From Pinguiococcus pyrenoidosus (lineage: Eukaryota > Sar > Pinguiophyceae > Pinguiochrysidales > Pinguiochrysidaceae), in contig JAAMXY010001168.1 in the NCBI GenBank assembly GCA_019677205.1, forward strand, positions 1-13,737: DNA of 13,737 nt, given 5' to 3'. The notes beneath the pieces were generated by a model. It was given only the letters and a program-made list of their open reading frames with translations. It had not been told where the DNA came from and made no database searches. Positions 1 to 6,331 of the stretch are shown piece by piece (within the stretch, counting starts at the first letter, position 1; each line of letters starts with the position of its first letter). The translations under genes were made by a program, and so were the position numbers.

Positions 1-60
1 ACAATTTGTAAGAAATAGAAGCGTTGGTGATGAAATTGGCGAATTTGCGGCAAAGATGGA

Positions 61-98
61 CAGTTTCTACCGCCAAAGGTACCACCTGGAGCCGTTTC
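61..98 (+). repeat. Left inverted terminal repeat
   Basis: The repeat starts CAGTTTCTACCGCCA and ends near GCCGTTTC. It matches the reverse complement of 1307-1344. An E2F-like GCGGCAAA lies just outside it (about 48-55). The internal CCAAAGG/CACCTGG part is an imperfect version of the hairpin in the right copy. Confidence 0.65.
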
Positions 99-441
99 AT
101 TTCCCAAGCTTTTCAAACTCAAAGGCTGGAGAGCTGCTGGGAACATAGGCTCAGGATCGAAATGGGGTGCAGCTCAATGGACCTTCCGGACTTCCCGCGC
201 TTTTTCACAGAGAGAGCGAGTGAAAGAGCTGAATCTCTCAGCGAGCGGCTGTCGACTCGTGCTCCTTGTGAGGCTTTGTCTGCATCGGGGCGGCTGGTAC
301 GCCCATGGCGTCGAAGATCCGGAGTCTGATGTGCTCCTGAGCGACGACCTCGACCTTCACTACCGAGCATGCGAGTCTCAGCCTGTCTACGTCGGCATCG
401 GCGTGGAGAGTGAGAGAGGATAGATGAGAACATAGACCACC

Positions 442-775
442 CGTGTGATGATGACTTTGCCAGAAGATTTCCAATCACAAGCACAGCTTTCTTGATGTGT
501 TTGGCGCGCACCCTTCGCAGGTCCACGCCTTCCTCGTTGGCATCTCCGTACATGCTGTTCGCCGTGAGCTTGAGCACCATCTGGCGGATGTCCAGCTGCT
601 GCCGCTGGATGGGGTCTTGCTCCTTCTTCAGAATGCTCCTGACGCTGCGCCGACGCTCGACCAGCGTGCGAATCATGCGAGGCAGGACGCCGGCAGGCAC
701 GGTGTCGCTCGGCGCGTCCAAGATCTGCGAGCAGGATGCCACGTCCTCCTCCTCCTCCTCGCCTTCATTCTCGGC
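442..775 (-). pseudogene. DNA polymerase alpha catalytic subunit fragment, internally deleted
   Basis: The minus strand reads a Glu-rich linker, then VLPRMIRTLVERRRSV, then LDIRQMVLKLTANSMYG. These are the helix and motif B of the fingers domain of the replicative family B polymerase alpha. Directly after NSMYG the frame continues with GVDLRR and VIGNLLAKS, which resemble a segment that lies well over 100 residues further on in intact polymerase alpha. The part between, including the catalytic YGDTDS motif C and the lysine-rich strand, is missing. A plausible acceptor (CTTCAG) sits at 781-776, so the left edge may be a true exon border. No exonuclease, palm A, thumb or zinc modules are visible nearby. 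It is either a captured fragment or a decayed copy, with a working gene presumably elsewhere. Family assignment is firm; the deletion is inferred from recalled family order. Confidence 0.72.
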
Positions 776-781
776 CTGAAG

Positions 782-1048
782 TTCCGCACGGGCGACAGCG
801 ACATGGACAAGGACATTGCCCCAGGCACATTGAACTTCATCTGGGCGGTCGGGGAAGACTCCGACGAGCTGGAGAACGAGAAAGAGCCCATCAGCCACTG
901 GACTGGGGCTACTTTCTCCTTGAACCTGTTCGGCCGGAGGTACCTGAGGCGCGAAGATGGCACTCTGACCGACCTCGAGGGTCGTCAGGCGATCTTTGTG
1001 AACGACGCTGCTCGTCGGCGATCCAGCTCCGTCTCTCCGCGCCTCTAA
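782..1048 (+). pseudogene. DOMON-like domain fragment
   Basis: The plus frame begins FRTGDSDMDKDIAPG, then NFIWAVGEDSD, HWTG and FSLNLFG, and runs to a stop at 1048. Spacing of the T-G-D, P-G, I/IWA-x-G and H-x-x-x-G elements resembles DOMON (dopamine beta-monooxygenase N-terminal, haem or sugar binding) domains. Codon use is GC-rich and coding-like, whereas the opposite strand here does not look like protein. It lacks a start, a signal peptide and the rest of any DOMON protein. It begins exactly where the polymerase alpha fragment on the other strand ends, after a possible acceptor CCTGAAG. The last ~25 residues (RRRSSSVS...) are probably read-through of non-coding sequence. Domain identity is tentative. 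Confidence 0.38.
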
Positions 1049-1306
1049 GCAGCGATGACGAGGGAAATCGGAGAGGAGCAACTGAGGTGAGAAAAACAAG
1101 GCAGCACGCTGTCGATGTACACATACCTTTTCAGCCGCCGACTCTCTCCTCACCACGGATACCCTCATGAGGATCAGATCCCAAGCGCCAGACAGTTTTT
1201 GTGGCGTCCTTGTGGCGTACGAGCGCGGGAAGTGGTGGCGGGTCTTACGTCCGCCGATCTTTAGCGGCAGCAAGGGAATTTTTCAAAAAATCTAAAACAC
1301 TTTCTC

Positions 1307-1344
1307 GAAACCGTCCAGAGGAGTACCTCTGGCGGTAGAAACAG
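1307..1344 (-). repeat. Right inverted terminal repeat with perfect hairpin
   Basis: This is the inverted copy of 61-98. Within it CCAGAGG (1315-1321), the loop AGTA and CCTCTGG (1326-1332) form a perfect 7-bp stem, next to the conserved GGCGGTAGAAAC. Confidence 0.65.
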
Positions 1345-1387
1345 TGTCGCTCGTGTTTTTTTCGTTTCCGCGCCGGACGATCATGCG

Positions 1388-1507
1388 TTAAGCGGAAATC
1401 GAGGAAATTTGGCGCCATTTAAGCGGAAATCGTGCTCCAGAACTCCAAAAATAAGCGGAAATGGCACTTTCTTAAGCGGAAATGGGGCTCCAGATAAGCG
1501 GAAATGG
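1388..1507 (+). repeat. Five spaced TAAGCGGAAAT boxes
   Basis: The 11-mer TAAGCGGAAAT, or with a leading T variant, starts at about 1389, 1420, 1452, 1473 and 1495. The first two are followed by CG and the last three by GG. Copies 2 and 4 are followed by GCTCCAGA. Start-to-start distances are 31, 32, 21 and 22 bp, about 3, 3, 2 and 2 turns of the helix. A palindromic E2F-like TTTGGCGCCA lies between copies 1 and 2 (1408-1417). No function is known; it could be a degenerate tandem repeat or a factor-binding array. Confidence 0.7.
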
Positions 1508-2366
1508 CCACAGGGCTAGCCTCGCGTCCCACAGCGCAACAAATCCAATCCAGGCCGTTTGGCGGGTCGTGTGGACGTGAGGACATGGCGGGGCAAGATC
1601 TGGGGGTGACGGGCAAGGCATCCACCCGGGACTCAGGCTGCAACGCCCTATGTTCGGGTGGCACACGGAACACGGATTGGTGCAATGGACTATGGTTCAG
1701 GCAGCCCGAGCACAAACGCCCAATCATGGACCGTGGCGCATTTGGAGATTGGCTGCATAGGGGAAATAGGAAGTGGACGCCCGGAGAAGACCTGAAACGC
1801 CAGGAATGTCTGCTTCATGTTCGGTTAATTTATTGATATTAAATAAAATGAAATTATTCTATCAACTTTATAAATAACATCTAAGCAAAGAATCGCATAA
1901 TAGGAGTTGTTCTTCTACAGATTACTTCACTTTATCAACAGGAAGTACACCCATTGCTCACCACGTGGCGCGCGGAACGCTCGAATCAGCGATGGAGGAG
2001 CACCAGTGCTGGAAGATGCATGATCTCCCAGCTGTATTCCCGCCCAATAACCGCGAGTTCAGTTAGCAAATCCGAATAGAATATGGTGTTCCTTGCACGG
2101 AAAAACAAACGGCGAAGAGGAGAAATATTGCTGTAGTAAATGAAAAGAGGGAACAAACTTAAAAGTGTAAAGTGAAAATTGAAAAATGAAAAGTGAAAAG
2201 TGAAAAGAGGAAAGAGGAAAGTAAAAGGAAAGCGGCAGCATGACAGAAGGACCCGTGAACAGGACAGAAGGTCGAAAGCCTCGAAGACGGACAGAGACAG
2301 ACGGTGACGTCGCTCTCTCCCTCTGTCGCTCGCTTCCTCCACGGTCCTCCGCTCCCGACTCCTCCA
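1508..2366. other. Gene-free stretch, AT-rich then purine-rich
   Basis: I find no recognisable coding sequence here. An open frame at 1504-1836 starts with ATG but has no family features and a Cys/Gly/Arg-rich composition typical of chance. Bases about 1822-1940 are AT-rich with an AATAAA at 1842-1847, but no gene can be placed upstream of it. Bases 2155-2236 are a purine-rich repeat. A CRE-like TGACGTC lies at about 2304, some 60 bp upstream of the next start codon. Confidence 0.55.
2155..2236 (+). repeat. Degenerate GAAAAGT purine-rich repeat
   Basis: The units AAAGTGTA, AAAGTGAA, GAAAAATG, GAAAAGTG and GAAAAGAG follow one another and then become pure purine (AAGAGGAAAGAGGAAAG). It lies about 130 bp upstream of the HAD gene start. 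Such mirror-like purine tracts can form triplex DNA or exclude nucleosomes; that is inference. Confidence 0.6.
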
Positions 2367-4024
2367 ATGCTGCGCTTTCTCGGCGCCTTCGTGGCGCTCA
2401 GTGCCGTCCATGCCTTCTCACCCAGACCGGCGACCATAAGGCATGCCAGAACGTGGCTGGAGGCGCAGGGGGACTCGTCTCTGTCCGCTAGACCCTGGGC
2501 GCTCATCTTTGACTGGTGATTCAAGGGCCTCGGAGACGGTCCCAATGAGCTCGAGCTTGTGGCAGGCTTGTGCTAAGTGCTGTCGATCGCCGCTGCAGTG
2601 ACGGAGTGCTGCTGGAGAGCGAGGGCCTCCACCGCATGGCGTACAACAAGGCCTTCCAGCACTACGGCATCGACGCGGAGTGGACCGAGGAGTACTACGA
2701 CGACCTGCAGAACCGCATCGGCGGTGGTAAGGGGCGACTCGTTCAGACGCAATGCTCGCCGGCGATTACGCACGGCTGAGTGGTACCCGCACAGGCATCC
2801 CGAAGATGAGGCACTATTTTGGGGAGGTTGCCGGTTGGCCGCAGAGCTCCATCTCGACGCCGGGCATCAACGCCGAGGAGCAGGAAGCCTTCCTGAACAC
2901 CGTGCAGGACACCAAGACGCAGATGTACAAAGATTTTGTCGCGGGAGGAGTAGCCGAGCTTCGCCCGGGAGTTCGGAGGTAAATCCCAACCTAGACCTAA
3001 ACCTAGAGCTAGAGCTAGAGCTAGAGCAAGAGCAAGAGCAAGAGCAAGAGATAGAGCAAGAGATAGACGTAGACGTAGACGTAGACGTAGACGTAGACCA
3101 AGACCTACACGACGCCGTCCGCGATGTTGTCTTGCTTGTGGGATTCCGGGGCCATGTGCCTAAGACTAACTCTCTTTGCTTGGCGTTGTTGCAGACTGAT
3201 TGAGGAGGTCGCAGCGGTACGGCTGCGCTGAGGTTTCCGCGTGCGCTGAGGTTTCCGCGTGCGCTGCCCAATCGCGAGCCCAAGTGCACGGCTGACGGAC
3301 CTCCATCTTCACAGTTGCCGGATCGCCCGTATCTTGCGGTTTGCAGCGCGAGCACCAAGTCCAGCTGCCTCTTCGTGCTCGATAACCTCCTCGGTGAGCT
3401 TCGGCGTCACGCATCTCGCCTCGCCTCGCCTCGCCTCGGCTTCGGCCACCAATGCCCGGAAGCGTGGGATCTAACAACTTGCGCAATAGGCCGTGACGAC
3501 CTCCTGCCCCATTTCGACTTGATTCTGGCTGGAGATGACGTGCAGCATCGCAAGCCTGCTCCGGACATCTACAAGTTGGCCGCGGAGAGACTGAACCTCA
3601 CGCCGGACAAGTGCCTCGTCGTGGAGGACAGCCTGATCGGCCTGGAGGCTGCGCTGGGGGCAGACATGAAGTGCATCATCACGACCACCCCTTCAACCAG
3701 GTGCGGTGCGCGTGGCGAGCTGGTGGCGGTACCAGGGAAGACGCGTTCGCTCAGGCTGCTGCGCGCGTTGGTTTCCTTCCTTGCACAGGAGTCAAGCGTT
3801 CACGGGTGCGTCGCTTGTCGTGGACGACCTCGACCAAGGTACGCAGGATCTTGTTGCAAGGGAAGGCGCCAAGGATTCGCCCGTCGCTAAGCAACTCGTC
3901 CGAAGGCGGAGTCACCTCTGCGTCCTTGAAGTCGGTTGTGCAGCGCGAGGTCGGCCCCGGCGACGGCGCTGTGCTAGATACCAACGCCTTTTCGCAGCTT
4001 GTGCAGATGTCCAACGAGCTGTAG
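2367..4024 (+). CDS. Plastid-targeted HAD-superfamily hydrolase (CbbY-like, plant At4g39970 type)
   Basis: Exons are 2367-2515, 2599-2726, 2795-2978, 3195-3216, 3315-3393, 3490-3700, 3789-3838 and 3906-4024, giving 313 aa; every joint is GT-AG and in phase. The N-terminus MLRFLGAFVALSAVHA is a signal peptide with Phe at +1 followed by an Arg-rich stretch, so plastid import is expected. This ATG was chosen over a GTG further upstream for that reason. HAD motif I FDCDGV (Asp49 nucleophile, Asp51) is created only by joining exons 1 and 2. Then come LHR and IGGGIPKM of the cap domain, motif II VCSAST (Ser172), motif III Lys209 in HRKPAPDIY, and motif IV VVEDSLIG (Glu233, Asp234). Length and motif order match the plant chloroplast HAD family (about 316 aa) related to CbbY, a sugar-phosphate phosphatase; the substrate is unknown. 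Exon 4 is only 22 nt. The 3' end converges with the ankyrin gene, 74 bp away. The last intron (67 nt) is the least certain joint. Confidence 0.9.
2985..3112 (+). repeat. Hexanucleotide repeat in intron 3
   Basis: This is a run of related 6-mers that change stepwise: CCTAGA, then TAGAGC, AAGAGC, a mix with GATAGA, then GTAGAC five times. It accounts for most of this 216-nt intron, the longest in the gene. A branch-point-like CTAAC and the acceptor TTGCAG follow it. Confidence 0.85.
3225..3266 (+). repeat. 18-bp tandem repeat in intron 4
   Basis: The unit GCGCTGAGGTTTCCGCGT is present twice exactly, plus six more bases. It lies inside the 98-nt intron that follows the 22-nt exon 4. Confidence 0.85.
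3415..3439 (+). repeat. CTCGC pentamer repeat in intron 5
   Basis: Four exact CTCGC units and a CTCGG unit follow each other within the 96-nt intron, upstream of a CTAAC branch-point candidate and the acceptor AATAG. Confidence 0.85.
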
Positions 4025-4098
4025 CCTCTGTCCGTCCAGGCAAGCAGGCGCACGTCGCGCGGCCACCAGAGCAGCAGTCAAGATTGCAACGTGTCGCG

Positions 4099-4786
4099 TT
4101 AGTTCATGGGCTCGCCGCCGCCTCCTTCTCCGTTGTCCCGCCCTGCCACGCCCTCGCTGCGCTGCTCTCTTTGGTACCCTTCTCCGCCCTGGCCAACGCC
4201 GCCGCCTTCCCCGTGTAGTCTCCTCCACTCGCTGACCTCCTCCTGCGCCAGGCCGCCCACGCTCAGCCAGAAGGCCACCATCTCGTCGCGCCCGTCCTGC
4301 AACGCCGTCATCGGCGGCGTCAGCCCCTCGGCGTTCTCCGCCCTCGCAGACGCACCTATGGCAAAGCTCCGGTGAACGCGGGCCGACCTCCACCCCTTTG
4401 CAGCCGCCACCCAAGGAAGGCGTACCATGGCTAAGCAGCATCTGCGCCACTGCGGCACTCTCGCAGTAGTGCAGAGGAGTATCTCCCTCGGTATCCCGGA
4501 TGTTGCAGTCCGCACGCTGCTCCAACAGCCACTGCGCGAGCGCCACGTGGCCATAACTCGCCGCGGCGTGGAGACAGGCGTAACCGTTCTCGTCCTGAGC
4601 GTTGACCCCCTGGTGAGACGCGCCGATCAACTGCTGAACGGCGCTCTGAGGAGAGCGCAGCGGGTCAGCTGATCCTGCGGCTGGGGACCGGGCGGCGCCG
4701 CGGCGTACCAGGTCGCCGTCGCCGGCAGCCGTCCACAAGTTGCGATCCGCCGCATTCGTCGGCGCCCCCAGATTCAAAAACTCCAT
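4099..4786 (-). CDS. Ankyrin-repeat protein with Gly/Glu-rich tail
   Basis: Exon 1 runs from 4786 to 4426 and exon 2 from 4355 to 4099, with a 70-nt GT-AG intron, giving 205 aa. Residues about 13-30 (RNLWTAAGDGDLVRR) form a degenerate first helix pair. Repeat 1 (61-93) has the NGYACLHAAASYGHVALAQWLL pattern in spaced form, repeat 2 (94-122) has GDTPLHYCES, and repeat 3 is completed only across the splice (GASARAEN then GLTPPMTALQDG). The tail from ~155 is rich in Gly, Glu and Arg and probably disordered. The order LW-AA-DG, NGY-LHAA, GDTPLH resembles a small conserved eukaryotic ankyrin family (for example fungal short ankyrin proteins); its partner is unknown. There is no targeting peptide, so it is probably cytosolic or nuclear. 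The ATG at 4786 was chosen; the frame stays open upstream but without family support. An E2F-like GCGCCAAA lies 13 bp upstream. Confidence 0.85.
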
Positions 4787-5321
4787 CCACGGAAAATGGC
4801 GCCAAACTCCAAACAAACAACAGCAAAAAACTACGAAGAGTAGCGGACTTACGAAGCGAGGTGGACAGAGACGAGAAGACGGGATTGAACTGTTAGAAGC
4901 CTGAGAAATACAGTAGCGATAACAGTTCGATCCCCCGATGAATCTCCGAGGCCTGAAAGCTTCGGAGCGCTCCGGGGCGGACGGAAGGATGTGATTCGTC
5001 GTGCGCACTCGTCAGCGGGGTATAGCCGGCGGAACTGCGGCAGGTCAACTTCAACTTCGCCCCCCGGTGATTGGTACTGCACGGGACGTTCAACCCGTCC
5101 TCCCAATCGCGTCAGCTTCAGCTGCAGGCTGCGCGATTTTGCGATCGCTAACTTCCACCCGCTGGCCAATCAGTCAGAGCTTCAGGTGCAGCAGCCAATG
5201 GCAGCGCCGCTTCCGAACGTTTGCGCCTCCGAAGTCGAATCCGCAGAATCTCGCGACGCCTCCGCAGCTCTGCGCCACAGCTTTCACCAGACCGGTCTGT
5301 CCCCCCGCGCTTCCCCTCCGT
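4787..5321. promoter_or_regulatory. Bidirectional promoter between ankyrin and plastid-protein genes, with CCAAT boxes
   Basis: The two divergent start codons are 535 bp apart. CCAAT occurs at 5103-5107, 5166-5170 and 5195-5199, and inverted (ATTGG) at 5070-5074. The first two lie in an imperfect direct repeat: CCAATC...GTCAG..CTTCAG.TGCAG at 5103 and again at 5166, 63 bp apart. CCAAT boxes are classically bound by NF-Y. A perfect palindrome CGGAGCGCTCCG lies at 4963-4974, and an E2F-like GCGCCAAA at 4799-4806. Their position favours control of the plus-strand gene. Confidence 0.55.
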
Positions 5322-5818
5322 ATGGCTCTCAAGACTCTGCTCAGCGCGCTGCTCGTCGGCAGCGCTTTGGCGTTCGCGCCTCGCGCGCGCATCGGTAAAA
5401 GATCTTGTGCGTATCCGGCGTTGGGGCCGCGTGTCTAACGCGCGCGCCGCCGTTTCTTCGCGCTGTAGTTCAGCGCAGCACCGCGCTCCACATCGCCATC
5501 AACGGCCCCGAGGAGGCGCAGCGGTTGGCGCAGGAGTGCATGCAGGGGGGATGTGATGTGTACGAGCGCGACGCCGTCGTGAAGCATCTTCTGCAGACCA
5601 AGCGCGAGCTCAAGGCCGAGATCAGCAACATCGACGCCACTCTGCGCGACCTGGGCTATCTGGACGACGAGGACAACTTCTTCAACTTTGTCGCCGCAGC
5701 GGTCATGCGCAACTTTGGCGGCGCCATGAACGAGGCACCGCCGGCCAACACCGACGGACACGCCACCGGCTACTCCGGAGACAAGCGCAAGAAGAGGAAG
5801 TGGGGCTGGGACTTCTAG
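5322..5818 (+). CDS. Small plastid-targeted protein of unknown function
   Basis: Exons 5322-5394 and 5469-5818 join across a 74-nt GT-AG intron with a CTAAC branch candidate, giving 140 aa. MALKTLLSALLVGSALA then FAPRARIG is a textbook signal peptide plus ASAFAP-type motif, and exon 1 ends just after it, so the import signal is its own exon. The mature part has ALHIAINGPEEAQRLAQECM, then a Cys-containing CDVYERDAVV, a helix likely to form a short coiled coil (LLQTKRELKAEISNIDATLRDL, residues ~62-83), an acidic LDDEDNFFNFV and a C-terminus KRKKRKWGWDF. Two cysteines (one in QECM, one in GGCDVY) are spaced five residues apart. I recognise no family. It looks like one of the short soluble plastid proteins peculiar to complex-plastid algae. 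Divergent from the ankyrin gene and convergent with the DHH-HAD gene. Confidence 0.85.
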
Positions 5819-6331
5819 GCAAGGGCATCCCGATCCTGGCGCTCCGGAAAGGGCCCAGTCCGTTGCCTCCTGCTCGTAGCTGTACCCTAGTAGTCGGCGG
5901 GGACCCCTGCCGAAAGAAGGGGGGCGCAGGCCGTCGGACGGCTCCAAAGCCGTGGCCTCGACGATGCTCCGCCAGTAGATAACCAGTAGTTCCTTAGCTT
6001 CCTGCGTAGAAGCGACTCCTCTGCGGATGATCCGCGGGAGAATCGCTCCGTGGAAGGAAGAAAAAGTTAAGACAAAAAAAAAAAAAAAAACGGATAAAAG
6101 CAAACAACTTTTTCGAGCTGGAGCTTGTCGAGCTTCTCTGCCGGCTGTTGAAGCAGCGACTGCGCCGACCAACGCAGTTTCCAGGCACAACACAGCGAAG
6201 CCACCTCAGGCCTTTCAGCTTGCCGGGAAGCGTCTACGGCTTCCAAGAACGTTCAGCTCACAGCTCAGCTACCGCCGGCTGTGCCTTGGAGCGCTCCAAG
6301 GGTGTCCGCCTGCTGCGGTGCGTCGGAACGT
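5819..6331. other. Convergent intergenic region with A17 tract and palindromes
   Basis: There is no gene in this 513-bp stretch between two 3' ends. It holds GCGGATGATCCGC (a 6-bp inverted repeat around one base, about 6016-6028). A run of 17 A at 6074-6090 is flanked by GAAAAAGTT (6060-6068) and its exact reverse complement AACTTTTTC (6106-6114). A perfect 18-bp palindrome CCTTGGAGCGCTCCAAGG lies at 6284-6301, 31 bp beyond the DHH-HAD stop codon. On the minus strand these would fall in the 3' UTR of the fusion gene. Confidence 0.6.
6284..6301. repeat. Perfect 18-bp palindrome
   Basis: CCTTGGAGC is followed directly by its reverse complement GCTCCAAGG. The central GGAGCGCTCC is also the core of the palindrome at 4963-4974. 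It could be a 3' UTR hairpin or a dimeric protein site. Confidence 0.85.

Larger units (their letters stand above)
61..1344. mobile_element. Putative non-autonomous DNA element with inverted terminal repeats carrying gene fragments
   Basis: Bases 61-98 and the reverse complement of 1307-1344 share a core that begins GTTTCTACCGCCA and continues to AGGTAC, with one internal mismatch (A/G), followed by a weaker match through CTGGA and GTTTC. Between them lie parts of two unrelated genes in opposite orientation, neither intact, and no transposase is visible. This is the pattern of Pack-type elements, which are TIR elements carrying captured host exons. No clear target-site duplication is seen at the outer edges, so the true ends may lie a few bases away. 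The alternative is two independent insertions of a short repeat in opposite orientation. The right repeat also contains a perfect 7-bp hairpin. Confidence 0.42.

Noticed and set aside
238-474. Minus-strand frame with VKVEVVAQEHIRLRIFDAMG
   Set aside because: It looks protein-like and could be a third captured exon, but no family was recognised and no splice link to the polymerase fragment is convincing.
119-1273. A single 384-aa minus-strand protein
   Set aside because: Only 442-775 resembles a known family; the rest is low-quality sequence antisense to a better coding frame or lies beyond the fragment.
1504-1836. 110-aa plus-strand ORF beginning in the last TAAGCGGAAAT box
   Set aside because: No family features or splice context, and composition looks random.
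4923-4940. tRNA T-loop-like GTTCGATCCCC
   Set aside because: The flanking 5-bp stem does not pair, and no D-arm, anticodon arm or acceptor stem is found.
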